Below the pieces are notes generated by a model. The model made no database searches. It was not told the origin of the DNA and saw only the letters and a program-made list of their open reading frames with translations. Below, one piece after another: positions 46,801 to 59,969 of a stretch of 64,000 nucleotides of DNA. The stretch's first letter is position 1, and each line of letters starts with the position of its first letter. The stretch comes from Diadema setosum (Eukaryota; Echinodermata; Echinoidea; Diadematoida; Diadematidae), in the NCBI RefSeq assembly GCF_964275005.1, contig NC_092685.1, forward strand, positions 16,238,203 through 16,302,202, given 5' to 3'. Made by a program: the position numbers and the translations under genes.

Positions 46801-49552
46801 GTAAAGTTTTATGTTTGCCATCCAAAAAGAATCAGTCATGATTTTGGAAGAACTAGATGTGGAAATCACTTGTGGATTTGTAAGAAATCAGTAAATCAAA
46901 ATAATTGTGAATCCATGATGCTTTCAAGTGCATCTATTTTTATTATTATTATTTTTTTTTTCAGTTTGGATCTGACTTTCAGCTAGCTCCAAGCAATTGT
47001 CCGGACAAGCCCCTCTCACTTGGTCAACATACTAAGGTACTTAGATAATTTTGTAGTTTCTAATCTTGAATTGTGTGTGGTTATGTTATATACATTGTAC
47101 TTGCTAGTGAATTAGTACGTCTAGATTAAAACACATTGTGTAGTAATTATGAGCGAAACTAAAAGGAGTCATGCAGACAATGTGATTACAATGTACATAT
47201 TGAAACATCCCATTCAATTGAATGTGATAAGAGTGCTATAAATCAAGCTTGTCAAGGAGACTGTATAGGAAATCTCTGCTTGTCATGTAAGTAAAGACAT
47301 TGAGAATATATCAGATTCTTAGTAGCCAAAGTTGATATGTCATGCAGTAGAGCCTGTAATCACTGGCTGTGTCCCATATTATAGATTTTTTTCTTCTTCT
47401 TCTGAGCTAGGCCTTATATTGTAAAACAATATATTCATTAGAGCAACCAATTGCAATGTATTTGATACATGAGATTTATATATTACTTAGGAATAGTGCC
47501 TCATGACATTGCAGTGCCTAGTCATGTCATTTCACTTTAATTTGTATTGTGTTGATGCTTTTGGAGTCTCTGAATTTAAATTTATATTTTTTTTACATTA
47601 TGATTTTTTTCTATAAAATTAATGTGAGTTTTCTATAAACATACTTTTTCTCTGTATGCATGGTACTATTGGATTGAATTGAAATCTGAGAATAGGAGTA
47701 GAAACCATTCATTTTTTTTTTCTATTTTTTTTCTCCTCACATTAGGCCCTTGGAGGTCAGAAGAATGAAATATTTGTGGATGTCATTGAGAGGCTGACAG
47801 TTTTAATGACAGCTAATGTGAGTATACTTCAGTCATTTTCATGGTATCTGGATGGTCTGTGACCAAGATATTGTAGATATCTGGCAGTTTGATAAGGTCT
47901 TGACTTGTAAGCTTGTTAAAAACAACTTTGAATTGCAAAATAATCTGTGAGAAAGAGAGTGCATGCAATGGCAAATTATGTGAGCACTTCCATGATGAAC
48001 AGTGGAAGCCATTATCTTCTCACATCGTAGAATAGATTGATTACTGATGAATTTACATTCCATGGAGAAAAGAGAAGAAACTATTGAGGAAATGATCAAA
48101 ATAGCATAATCATTACTGACATGCTTTTTCAATTTCGAACTCAGTTCAGGCATCTGTTATAAAATTAAGCTTTAATATTGTACTAAGTGTTTCTTCTGAA
48201 GAGTGTCATGTTTGTAGCAGTGTCTCCTGGTGCAGTGTACTATTGCTGCATACTTACAGAATCTGATAAATCTCAATTTTAACAAGAATTGTATGCATAG
48301 TGCATCTAGTTTAATTTCCTAATGGAGCTATAATTCATACCTTTCACCCCTGGTAGAATAACGTAATGCCTATAACTGTACATACTTTTGTGCTGGCACT
48401 CTCATTTTCAATTTCTGAAATTCTCCTCATATTCATTATCACAACTTCATTATCAGATAGGTTGCTGCAGAAAGTGGACCAACCATGTAAACCATGTGAT
48501 TGATTTCAAGCAGATGACAAACTCTTTGTTTTCCTGTTGCCATTCATTGTTTGTCATAGGGTTCTGTAATCCAGAGTGAGTTAAATGGCAGTGTTCAACT
48601 AAGAAGTTTCCTTATTGGAAATCCTGGTGAGTATGCAGTTTTTATTTTCTGGTCAGTTGATTTATTGTTTTAATTTTCAAGGTTTCTTCTTCCACTTAAC
48701 AATGTTTAAAAAATGTGGGATGTGGATCAAAAACTAGGCATTAATGAGAAATGATAATTAGTTTGGCCTACATTTTAGTCTGGAGAAATGTCTCAAGATA
48801 AGGAATGTAATTTTTTCATTGCTTTTGTTTTGTGTCATGAGGTTTAGACAGTAATCATGGATAATACCTTTTTAATCTGAAGTGCGGTGGTAAAACTGAT
48901 ATGAACTTATTATATAAAGCAGCTGATAATTGTACCTCCTTTTACCTGTGTGTACTAGTAATGATTTTAGTCATTTGTTTAACTGCCCACTGGTATTTGA
49001 TAACAAAAAGTCTGCTAACTTGCAAACCATACAATGTGGAAAATTTGTCATAGTAATTTTGATGTATGTTACCAGGATAGTGTTAGCAGATATCAGTGAA
49101 ATTTTCAATGCATAGATGAGCTTGATCATGAATTTCAACATTTGTGACCTTTGCATGAGGGATTTGTGACCTATTTGTAGCAATGTTCTCCCAGAACTTG
49201 TCATCGGTGTGAGTGAAGATTTGGTCATTGGAAGGGGAAGTCCAGTCAGCAGTGGACCTGGAGTGCGGTTAGACCATGTCCAGTTCCATCCTACCATCAG
49301 CCTGAGCGAGTTTGAGCAGAAGAGAGTGCTCACTATTCAACCACAAGAAGGGGAGGTGAGTGTGAGGTTTATCTTTCATGTTTATGTTTCATCCAACTGC
49401 AGTCCTACACAGGTAATGCATTTTTCTGTCATATAACTCCTTTCTTTTCTTCTGTTCTTTGAGCTACTTCTATTATATTTTGTGAGCTTTTTTTTTTATC
49501 TGATCAACTATTATCTTGGTGATTTTACTAAAGGATAAAATGTTTATTATAA

Positions 49553-49583
<31 letters not shown>

Positions 49584-52500
49584 TGTTTGATGTGAACATG
49601 TGTGTGTTGTATGTGTGTGGATGTTGGTTGGTGTGTACAAAGAAACATGAATGGGGCACTTGCTGATTCAAGGGAAATGATGTTCAAGCCTGTTTGAGGT
49701 GTGAAAGTGATATGCAGGCTGTTATCTTTCATTGTATTGAAATTTCGTTACAGCCACAATAATACAGTATACAAAGGTATATAGACAATGATCTAGGGAC
49801 CTGATTTGTTTTTTTTTTTAAGATCATTGTGACTAGAGTTGCATTACAACAGTGTTCAAACTCAAAAACAATCTACCATGGTGATCTGAATTTGTTTTTG
49901 AGTCTCTCTCAATAGTAGTGAATGACATTTATAGATAATGTAAAATGTATTATGTTGCCAACTCAAAGTATAAGGCTGTACCAGTGAGTGGTAGAACCTT
50001 CATGTGAGTATTATGTTGATTTCCTTCTGAAATTCTCTGTTTATGATTTCTTTTCAGACAACTATCATGAAGTATGGCATGTCAAGTCAGTTACCATGTG
50101 TGCTCCCATTCAGGGTGTCAGCTGTATCAACCAAGCACGTAGAGAAGCAGTGAGTTTTGCATGACTCTACACAGTCCGTACGACAAAATGTGTGGATTGT
50201 TTCCATTTGCCCCTAATCTTAGTCGCATATGATGAACTAACTACAGGGGGTCAATATCATTCAGCCATTTGCCATTGTGTGCATGGTATGGTATGTGTGA
50301 GTGCATGGCATGGATCACTTTGTGGTGTTTGCACTGTGCTCTCTGCAAGAAGTAGGAGCTGGAATCTTTAACATGAACGGAAAATGACTCTCTAACACAG
50401 TGGATTTCCAATTTATGTCTTTTCTCAGGGACACCATGTTTTTACCCATGCTAGAGGAGACATTATGATAAAACTCAACAATGCTCAGACTTGCTCAGGC
50501 TCAAGCAAAACGTATTGATTGCAATGCAAGGCAGATTTGTTACTGACTAAGCCACCTTTTCTTTCTGAGCAAAACCTGTGGTAGATGATATGTGTCTTGT
50601 AAGCCAGTGATATCTATCTCTTCTATCTGTTCAAGCAAGAGAAAGGGTGTTTTTTTTTTTTTTTGATCCTGTAAAATATGAGGTGTTCAGTCCAAATGTT
50701 AAGATTTTTAAGTAGATTGTATGCATAGTGTAAGATTACTCTTAATCCTGTGTACATGGGCTGAAGTGTGAGTTTGTTTTCCTGCACAATAAACTGAAGC
50801 ATCCTGTAACTTTGTAAATTATATACACAGAAACCATATCGGTACTATTCGGACACCAACACTGTGTGCGTGTGTGTGTCTTGGTACTCTCCTGTTACTC
50901 ATCCAGCACACACATACTATGTATGCAAGAGTGCCACAAATTAGAGATTATTAGGGCCAGGATGAAACAACTGTGGCGAGTCAAATGCAGAGGTTCTGTG
51001 CCCCAGAATATAACATTATATGAAGTCCTTATGTATGTCCTCTTCATGGAAACAGTGAATGCTCGTGTTTATTACACATTTACACGAAGAAACGCATGGC
51101 AGAATACTGATTTTTTTTTTTTTTTTTTTTTTATATTCAGGCTGGAATTGGGTGCCATGTGAGTGTAAACATACACAGTGACTTTAGTCCCTTGGAAATA
51201 TGATGTGCAGAGTACATTGCAGACACAGTTATGTTCATTGTGCCTTGCATGCACCTGTTTCTTCATAGAACAGATTTCTAATGGGAAAAATAGCAATACT
51301 GATGGGAACACACTATATTTTCCTCTGCATAGAAAGCTCACTATTTACAGGAGATCATCACCATTTCACCAATTCCTCAGGCTCAGTGCAGGCTGAAATA
51401 AAGGTTGTAGTCTTATTATGCTTCCTTGTATAAAATGGGTCTTAGAGTCAGTGCTATGAGATTCTATGAAATTCTTCCAGTGATATGGGTATGACTATGT
51501 ATTGGCATTACTGGTAGATATTTCCATTACAATCACGGCTCAATATTACTGGACACATGAAAAAAAAATCATTTCACTGTTTTCTACTTTCTGCACTGAT
51601 TTTATACAACATATGACCTGTTTTGCACAGACCTGTTTTGTAAATAGATGGCATAACCGTATAAATGGTCTAGAGCCAACTCGTCTGTGCCGTGTGGGCT
51701 AAAACCTTTCCAAAGTTACTCTATGCATTTCACTCTCACCATCTCAATCAAGCCTGTGCATCATATGCGTACTGTTCCATCTCCTAGTCACAAAATAGAT
51801 AATTGATTCAAAGACTTTATTTGTATGAATCTCTTCCCCTTCCACAGGGTTGTTGATGTTGAGCTGGCGCTGATGTGTAACATGGATCCCAAGAATCATG
51901 CAGTCAATATCACAGCAATCCTGCCACTTCCCAAAGCCACAACAGAGTGAGTACCACTTGCTGTTGACAGTTATACAAACTGGCATAAAGGGCTGTGAGT
52001 TATGATGCATTGCACGTATGTAGGCATATATTTTAATTTTATGCTTGTATATGTACATATTCACAATTTCAAATGCTTTGCACAATATACAATTAACTAG
52101 ACATACATTGTATCTTCTGCAATTGCAATAAATAGACAAGGTAAACTTTCAAGACGTGTTCCAGACACAAGGCAAACATCATGAAAACATAATTAAAAAT
52201 TCTCTGTAAAAAACAAACATTCCTGTCATACATAATATATACATTCATACATCTATACACATGTACACACATTTTGACATTTGTGGATATATATATCTCA
52301 TGACCCTTTCTATGAGTATGTTGTTCAACTCTGTATGATATAGCAAATGTCAACTCAACAGTAGATATGTTTGTTAAATGCTGACACGATGAAAACAATA
52401 TAGTAAAGCCAGACATTTTTGCTTGCATGAAATATTCATGAATTTAGCTAGGAGCTAGGATTTGCAAAAGTAAAATGCACATGAAAGTTTTTGTCTTCAC

Positions 52501-54392
52501 AATGCACTGAATACCAGTCACCAATTTGCAAAAGTTTCATGATGCAAAAAAGGCAATCGGTTCCAATTTGTATTGGATAAGAACATTATTTTATAGGCTA
52601 GTAGCATGTTCCAGTGAGTTTTGCATGGATCACTAGAGGCCTAAGTTTTACTGTACTAATTATCCCAAGTATTATGCCGTCAGTTAAATGTATCATGTCT
52701 CACAGACTAAAGGTAAATATTGACCAATAAACCTGCATATCTAAAAGTGAGGTACTCTCTGCCCAAGCAGAGTAGCAAGCTTCTTGAAATCAATCTTCCT
52801 GGTCTTTGTAATAGCTACATTCTTCCATTGAAACCTACACAATTTGCTGTCAATTGTTCACATATTTAAGTCTATGAGAGTGAAGAAGATCGTCAGCCAC
52901 ACACCACCAAAAACAAACAAACAAACAAACAAACAAACAAACAAAACCCAGGACCGAAAATCCAAAACCCTAAACCCTCAACCCAAACCCTGATATTCAA
53001 TTTTGACAGAGGTGATTTTTTTTTTGTGTTGCTTTTCATACTCTTGCATTGGTGATTTCACTTATTTCAAAAATTGTGATGTTTTGTTTTTACTATACAG
53101 TGTAGCTCCAAGTTTGCAATCACAGACACAGACAGTTGAGCACAAGAAGGCAGACAAGACAGCTGTATGGAACATTAAGAAGATGACTGGTGGTATGCAG
53201 TACATTGCCAAACTCAGGGTGAGCAAGTGATCATATTTTTTGTTATATATCTGTCACGTGTAATACATTTTGCTGAAATTACTTTAGCTGTTGCATCCAA
53301 ATGTAAGCTATGTATGACTATGATATATTCTAACAGTGTACCAGTGACATAGTGTGGCACATGTTTTCTATTGTAAATACATAAAGCTTGATTAAAGTGG
53401 AATATGCTTGACACAGCCATTTGGCTACTATTGTGCACAAAAATCCTCCCGATGATGTAGATTGTATTGACAATCCTATCAAGTTATAGAGTATGATGTG
53501 TCTGTTCATTACATATTTTGTATGCATGAAATGACACCGATTTCTGTGTCCACTTCTCATGCTCATAACTTTAGTCAGTATTTAATGATTACTTGCGAAC
53601 TGTTGATTATATAAGCTGAAGCATAAGATGCCTTAAAGTAACACAATCTTTTTTGTTGTTTGTTAGGGTGATTGTTTTTAGGGTGAGTTGAAAGAAGGCA
53701 ACTACTCAATTTTCAGTCTATTCTGCATTGTGCTGTCTTAATCATACTGAAGCAAAATGCGACCTGATGGTCAATTTGAGTTTTATTTATAGAGTACAAT
53801 CAAGCAAACAGAATGATTGAAAAAAATATCCATAAAAATATGGCATTAAACAGGTGTTATCAGTTAAAATGATATATCCACAGCAGCTGATCATAACGAA
53901 GCCTCACTAAATGCCCGCGGGTTTGTGTGTGGTAGCATGATACAAATCATCTTTTTGGTGTATTTATTATCAATGGCAACCTCTGTTTAACCTAAAAATT
54001 CTTTAATTCCATAACTTATGTCTGATTTACTGAAACTTCTATCTTGTATTCATTTATCAAAGTCCTCTTAAATGACGTAGCAATGTTTCTTTTTCCTTAA
54101 AATGGACAGTAATCGCAATAAGTATCAGACATCAAGTTTATGGAGCTAATCTCTGTCTGTAATTTTGTTTTCATGTAAACATGCATGCTCACAGATTCAT
54201 GTTGACCAGCTGAGCAGCAGCACCTTGATGGAGCTAGGACCCATCAGCTTGGAGTTTGAAATCAAAGATTATGCAGCCTCCCAGTTGGCCATTCGCTACC
54301 TGAAGGTGTTTGACAGACACAATGCCTATGTGCCCTTCAGATGGGTACGCTATGCCACTCTCAGCGACTCCTATGTGGTCAGATTAAGGTAG
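40871..54392 (+). CDS. ap4m1: AP-4 complex subunit mu, 449 aa, 13 coding exons
   Basis: Medium subunit of adaptor complex 4, which selects tyrosine-signal cargo (and ATG9A in mammals) at the trans-Golgi network. Exons: 40871-40928, 42217-42305, 44479-44585, 45140-45236, 45794-45913, 46965-47036, 47746-47817, 48560-48626, 49195-49355, 50058-50149, 51848-51946, 53101-53218, 54195-54392. Phases agree at every join; total 1350 nt; human AP4M1 is 453 aa. The N-terminal longin-like domain is about residues 1-140 (MLSQILILSCRGTDLLYRE, NNFIVHIKCNGLYFI, FAALELLER, ALVYELLDEVIDYGIIQTTS). The mu-homology domain runs from about 187 (KNEIFVDVIERLTVLM) to the end (FRWVRYATLSDSYVVRLR). DYG and TTST are AP-4-like as opposed to AP-1/AP-2. 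All donors are good except exon 1 (GTATCC). Introns carry nested MITEs. Confidence 0.95.
42363..43281. mobile_element. TTAA foldback MITE, copy B, with nested foldback
   Basis: The ends are AGGGAAGATAAACC...GGTTTACCTTCCCT with TTAA at 42359-42362 and 43282-43285. The long arms (GCAATGTGGATTGAGTGAAA, AACACATCAGTGAAAGTTTGA, TTGGTGTTGGAACCGCTGGA) are inverted copies of each other. It belongs to the same family as 25723-26293. A second TTAA foldback sits in its centre. It lies in AP-4 mu intron 2. Confidence 0.85.
42633..42989. mobile_element. Nested TTAA foldback element, 357 bp near-perfect palindrome
   Basis: The ends AGGGGAAGGCTAGTAACTGA and the exact inverse are flanked by TTAA (42629-42632 and 42990-42993). 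The arms are about 170 bp and nearly identical, with a loop of roughly 25 nt; both strands therefore give the same spurious ORF. The relative at 59970-60430 shows the empty site (TATGTTAAGGGTAGCAATTA at 60241-60260). Confidence 0.9.
43366..43690. repeat. Truncated TTAGCTCACC repeat copy
   Basis: Starts TTAGCTCACCTGAGTCAAAGG and shares ACTTTTTACATTTTCA and CACCAAACTTGGTAAGTAGC with 38855-39591. Ends around an A-run and G-run. Confidence 0.6.
44060..44346 (+). repeat. Likely LINE 3' end fragment
   Basis: The GGGATCAGCCATAGAAAG...CTATGCTGATCCC hairpin (about 44130-44172) followed by a T-rich stretch and an AAATAAATGAAATGAAAATG tail resembles CR1/L2-type LINE 3' UTRs. There is no coding part. 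It lies in AP-4 mu intron 2. Confidence 0.45.
46558..46634. mobile_element. 77-bp MITE (CAGTGCACTCCCGTTATAATG)
   Basis: Very short element with inverted ends AGTGCACTCCCGTTATAATG and TTCATTATAGTGGGAGTCCACT. The GTTATAATG and CTATAGCG words recall TA-target Tigger-type MITEs. Confidence 0.5.
49551..49580. repeat. (GT)n microsatellite
   Basis: GT tract in AP-4 mu intron 9, followed by degenerate TGTG-rich sequence. Confidence 0.9.
52911..52945. repeat. (AAAC)n microsatellite
   Basis: About nine AAAC units in AP-4 mu intron 11. Confidence 0.9.
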
Positions 54393-54656
54393 CATATTTT
54401 CATATCAGCTGTCAGACAGTCTCCTTTTTATTACCTCAGAGTGTTTGTTTGTTTGTTTGTTTTTGAGAATTTGCGTGGGTGCGTCTGTTCATGCATGTGT
54501 TTGTACACTCTGATAACGCTCTGTTTTTCTGTTGTTGGTAAATTATGTTGTCGGGGATCAGAAATTGAGGTCAAGATTTACAAGAAGCTACTGGATAACT
54601 GCCATTAGAAGAATGTAACATCCACCTTTGAGCATTTATTGCATGGCATATCAAAC

Positions 54657-54662
54657 AATAAA
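54657..54662 (+). terminator. Candidate poly(A) signal AATAAA of AP-4 mu
   Basis: First canonical AATAAA after the stop at 54392, about 265 bp downstream in CAAACAATAAATAAG. Confidence 0.5.
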
Positions 54663-54892
54663 TAAGATTTATCATTTACATTGATAGTAATGAAAAATTC
54701 AAACAATTTGACCCACTGTGAGTGACCTTTCTGTTATATGCAGTATATTCATTGAACAGATACAAACCGATACATTGTACATGTGGTTGCCGCAAAACAA
54801 ATGACATTCCAATTTCAGCCGTCAATTTCATTATGAATGGAATGTAAACAGCATGTCAGTAATGACGTCTTTATAAGTTTTTGAAACATCAT

Positions 54893-55341
54893 GGCCTGAA
54901 TTCACGAAGGTGGTACAATTGAAACCATGGTTTTAACGATGGACAATTTGTATGGAGCGCCAAGTGTTGGATGGCCTGTTTCATTACGAAATCAGTCATT
55001 TCGTTGACGAAATGTTGTCATTTTTGAAACATCATGGCCCGAATTCACAAAGGTGGTACAATTGAAACCATGGTTTTAACCATGGGCAATTTGTATGGAG
55101 CGCCAAGTGTTGGATGGCCTATTTCATTACGAAATCAGTCATTTCGTTGACAAAATGTTGTCATTTCGAAATTGATCATTACAAAATTACTACCGAAAGC
55201 TCATTACGAAATGATCATTTCGTCGACGAAATGACTGATTTTGTAACGAAACAGGCCATCCAGCACTTGGCGCTCCATACAAAATGCCCATAGTTTATTA
55301 AAACCACGGTTTCAATCGTACCACCTTCGTGAATTTGGGCC
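54893..55341. mobile_element. Foldback MITE with duplicated left arm
   Basis: The left arm GGCCTGAATTCACGAAGGTG is inverse to the right end CACCTTCGTGAATTTGGGCC. A segment of about 134 bp starting TTTTTGAAACATCATGGCC occurs twice in tandem (from about 54880 and 55014). The arms contain ATTTCGTTGACGAAATG inverted words. Non-coding. Confidence 0.75.
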
Positions 55342-55825
55342 CATGTGTTTATGCCAGTGATATTTAATTCAGTAGGGCATTAGATATGCAGAAATTCAAA
55401 GTATTTACAGTATTTTGTGGCTGTTGAAATTTCAAGTGCTCACATGTGTTATACAGAGGTGAAAATTTTTACTTTTATTTATGTTTAACATTCCATTCTA
55501 ACATGATTTATCATGTTTCATTAACAATGAATTATATCTAATCAAAGATAACACTTTATGTGCCATTGACTGGATTTATGCAGTTTCATTTGTTTTTTAT
55601 ACAAGGTTCTCATTGTGCTTTGTAATTACATAAAGGACTCCTCTAGGCTTTGTTTGTATAGAACTCCACTGAGTCGATCTACACCACTATTGTTGTCCAT
55701 CAATAACTCAGTAGCAATGCACCAGTCCAAAAATATGTCATGGAAGAAAAAGATAAAACTTTTATGTAGGACTGTACTCTTTGGCAAAAAGTGTTTTCGA
55801 ATGGTTAATTAATGATTTGAGTATA

Positions 55826-56777
55826 CAGGGGAAACTGGATATGACAAGGAGGTCGGGACCAAGTAGTTTTTCTCGTTATAGCTGATATCTCGTTATAGCC
55901 GATATCTCATTATATCAGTTGGCATTTAAAAAGAATAAAAAACAAAACACATTTGTATCGACACTAATTTGTAGGATCCTACATTTGTGGCTACAGATCA
56001 CATTTCAATCAATACTGATAACCTGGCAATGTGTGTGAAAGAATGACTCACCTTTACGTGTAAAGATGTTTTCCGCAATGAAATACAATTTAAGAATGTG
56101 TTTCCTAATGAATTTCAAATTTGTAAATGTATAGTCGGCTTGCGATTGTGTCACGATCATATGTGAATTGGTTTATGACGTGATGGTTCTGGCAAGTGTG
56201 TGATGTGCGTGGAGGATTCAAACATAAATGCATAATGCTGTGTGATATATTTTGTGCTCATGTACATTATGCACGCATGTGTTGAGATTAGGAATTCCCC
56301 TAGTAGAAAGCCAATCACAACATCAGATTGCCTCACACCTGCCATGTCATAATGATAAGTATGCATATGCCATACGCGGGCCTTACACACTGTTGCACAC
56401 CGTGCATGTATACATGCATACACACATACAAATGCAGCGCTAGGTGGAGCGCAGTGTAGAAAATATACTAGATACAATTTGCGTCATATACTGCGCTGTA
56501 GAATCTTTGAACATGATCACACAGGCAAAGTAAAGCTTTACCCATAAGATATTTTGCTTTACCTAGCTATAACAGGTTTGATTAACTATGTTTTGTATGT
56601 TTGGAAATTAATTTTATCTTGTTATAGCAGTTATTTTTGTATCGGCCGATCTCAGTATAAGAGTAGGGTTTTACTTACAGACTAGTGTGGAAGGAAAGTT
56701 GGGACCGTGAAAATTTCCTTGTAATACCCGATATCTCGGTATATTATAGCAGTGTTCGTTATATTGAGTTTCCCCTG
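55826..56777. mobile_element. TA-flanked element with CAGGGGAAACT ends (952 bp)
   Basis: The ends CAGGGGAAACTGGATAT and ATATTGAGTTTCCCCTG are flanked by TA (55824-55825 and 56778-56779). Subterminal TCTCGTTATAGC words occur on the left, and CTCGGTATATTATAGC on the right. No transposase. Resembles pogo/Tigger-type MITEs. Confidence 0.75.
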
Positions 56778-58063
56778 TATTTAGATCTTTTTTATTAAAT
56801 ACTGATGAATATTACTCTTGCCACCGTAGCCAATGTGCCGTGAAAATTATAGCAAACTATAACTGCTCAGCTACTTACCCTTGTCTGCTTGTAAACTATA
56901 CCACTGGCTGGTATCATATTTATATGCAGGTAGATCATGCTTGAATGATTACTTGATGTAAAAAATGATGAATCTGGAACTCTCTGTCCCTATTTAGCAT
57001 TTTAAATTGATTTACAGGTACATTTAAATATAATAAATTTCCTGTGTCTTGTGAATCTACTTTTCTGAATTGTTAACTTATGAAACTTCTTTCTGAGAAT
57101 GTTGATGTGAGTGAAGTTTGACATACTAAATCAGGCTTGAGATTGGAAGTGTGTGTGTGTGTGTGTGTGTGTTTGGTAGAATTTCGTCCAAAGCCATGAA
57201 CATGAACCTTGTTATTACCTAAAAGCATACAGGACATGAATTTTAGAATCTTGTAGGTGGAAGGTTAAACTGTAGTTTGCCTTAATCTTCCGTTAGTATG
57301 GTAACGCCCAGATGGGAATTTTTGTTAAAAAATTGTATTTCTTTGGAAAGGATCATGCTTTTCAAGAGCTTTATTTTTTTTTTTCAGAATCCATTTCAGA
57401 TTCTTTGAATACTTTTTTTTTTTTTTTCAAGTAGATTATCTCATGCATACCAGGTATGCAGTTTCATTCATTTTCAAAACTGTTTCATATTACTTATTAG
57501 AATATTAAAAGAGGAAAATGTGATAACATCAGCAAGCCTTTAATAAGATGAGCAGACATAAGCAGGCACTTGCACAATTCAGTAAATTGATTGCAGTAGC
57601 ACTTTTTCAACAGTGCCTCCCAACACAGTGTTTTAATGCCACTTCCTGTCTGAATACATGTTTACTGTACTAAATTATGATATGCTCTCTATTTTGTAAG
57701 TGCTTGGGGAGTTCCTCCTCCTTTTTGATGAGTTTTGACAAGTTATTTTTATGCTCACCTGTGAGATTATTGCAAAGTGGAGGTTACCTCACTGAATCAA
57801 CTCAGACTTCGTAGTTTCTGATATCATTCATGGGGTGACAAGCCCTCTTATCTCACTGGCAGATGGCAGATATAAAAAAAAAAAAAAAAAACCCAACAAC
57901 AACAACAACAACATTCCAACTCAATTTTGAATATGAAATATACAGATTTGCATTTTAAAACGTAACAATGATACTGTAATCCAATACAATGTTTCTACAT
58001 CATTTGATGTCGACATTTCTGTTATTATTCAAATTCATGATTTTCTTCCGTCGAGATGTTTTC

Positions 58064-58210
58064 ATTGCAACTGATTGACAAATTGCCCTACATCGACATA
58101 AATAATGAGTATGTACGCCCATGATTTTTTTATCATGGCTACTACTAAAACACTGATCAATTCAGTGCTTATTTACGTCGATGTAGGGCAATTTGTCAAT
58201 CAGTTGCAAT
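58064..58210. mobile_element. Foldback element, 40-bp arms
   Basis: The arms 58064-58103 and 58171-58210 (ATTGCAACTGATTGACAAAT...) are inverse copies with a single mismatch in 40 bp. The loop contains TATGTACGCCCATGATT. A relative lies at 1228-1368 in the FADD-like intron. Confidence 0.85.
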
Positions 58211-58241
58211 TTCTGTTATTGTGAGATAATGTAATCTGCAA

Positions 58242-58510
58242 CGTGGGGGCACTGTGGCATAGTGGATAAGACTCCTGACTCCCAATAGGAGGACCCGAGT
58301 TCGATTCCCGCCCAGTGCTTATGTCCTTGGACTAGATGTTTTTTGCCACTATGTCCCTCTCAACCAAGGTGTATAAATGGGTACCTGGCAATGCTGGGGT
58401 ATTAATAATAGCAGGGCCCTCTGGTAGAGCAGTGGTAACACTAAAGAGGCTACCCTGGATAAATAAGACCTTATTAGTAGTGGTAGTAGTAGTAGAAGTA
58501 GTAGTAGTAT
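58242..58510 (+). mobile_element. tRNA-derived SINE
   Basis: A-box-like TGGCATAGTGG at 58255-58265 and B-box GAGTTCGATTCCC at 58297-58309 are spaced as in a tRNA. The remnant acceptor stem GCACTG/CAGTGC surrounds them. A non-tRNA body follows (TGTATAAATGGGTACCTGGC) and then a (GTA)n tail at about 58475-58508. Transcription by RNA polymerase III is expected from the family. Confidence 0.85.
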
Positions 58511-59969
58511 TAATGTTGCAAAAATGAAAGGTGTTGTCGTTGTCCTGCAAATTCATCATTTTGAGGTACAAGATCTTATCACCCCAGAGATTTATCAACC
58601 CTTCAAGTTCAAGGATAATTTTGCTGAAGAAATTTGTCAGTTTGTGGTATCAAATTGGTACCTGTGAATTTCACTGCATAACTTTGATTAGAGAGGGAGA
58701 ATTGTTGAAACTAATATACTTATTACACTTGCACAAAATTGAAATGGACTACAAAATTTGCAAATAGAATCAGCATCATTAAATTCAAATTTGTAAAATG
58801 TGTTGTTAACTTAAGGATCAGTCATGAATGTAGCCATCGAGAGGCTTCTGATTATTCTGCAAACAACAGATAGTAGTACATGACCGGAGTAGGACTCAAA
58901 TGAAGGAGAACTCTATGTCCTATGTAACACTTGACTTTGAATAGTTAACATTATAACAGTAAGGTACAACACCAAGCTACAAAAATGTGGATTCTGTCTC
59001 TTGGTGGTTAAGATATAAATACTGGCTAAGGAAAAAAAAAAATGTTGCTTCAATCCTTTAATTAGTTGTCTTATGATACCCCATTATTCTTTTCAACCTA
59101 CCTCTACTGTTAAATGAACAATGTTTTTGTAAATGCAATCTAAGAGTAATCATGGAAAAAAAATGTCTGTAAATAGCTTATGAATAAAGAAATACAATAT
59201 ATTATCAACACTTACACTATATGCAGAGTCAGTTAAATCAATAAGTGCCATATCATGGTCTAGACTACTGTATATGCCGAATATTTTGTGAGGTTTTTAT
59301 TTTTGTGAATTTCGAGAGTCAGGTGCTATTTACGAATTTATTGACCCTGATCCAGACATGAATGTGATGTGCATGCATACATTTTTCCATTCAGTCCTGT
59401 ACTCCACGATAGCGAAGTTAACCACTTGAGATATCATTGAGAAGTCCAGATTCACGAAAATTCACACTCGCTTCACATATGGCGTATAAAGTATTTAGAC
59501 TCTGAAAGAATGTAAATTCATTCATCGTGAAACATCCTCTCACTCCTGTTATAACTTATTTTATGAACTTAATGGGGATGACTGTAGTTCTGTTTGTATG
59601 TCTATTGGTAATTATCAAAGCTGTATCACATAATTATTTATCTCTTGTAGCATGATTCTATCACTTTAGTATACTTGTTTCAAGTAATGCATCATCAATA
59701 TAACTTGCAGAACTACCTTGCCTACCCTGAAGAGAGAAAATTGGATGTCGTAAAGGAGGTAGTAAAGATAGTTATCAAGTATTCTTCTTAAAGCTGTTAA
59801 ACCTGATGGATGACATTGTTGTTTATTGTTCTTTGAATTCTGCATTATCTAATCAATAAAATGTTCATTTGTGGCTTTGACCCTGAAACAGAATATTAAT
59901 GTTAAAATGCTAATAACAGAAAAAAAAAAAGAAGCAAGCAACCAGTTCTCTTTAGATCTCTGTACTTAA

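Noticed and set aside
52950..52990. CCCTAAACCCTCAACCCAAACCCTG telomere-like words
   Set aside because: Only one or two imperfect units next to an AAAC microsatellite; too short and irregular for an interstitial telomere.
58242..58320. Possible functional tRNA gene
   Set aside because: The anticodon arm does not fold into a 5-bp stem with a 7-nt loop, and the unit continues into a SINE body with a GTA tail.
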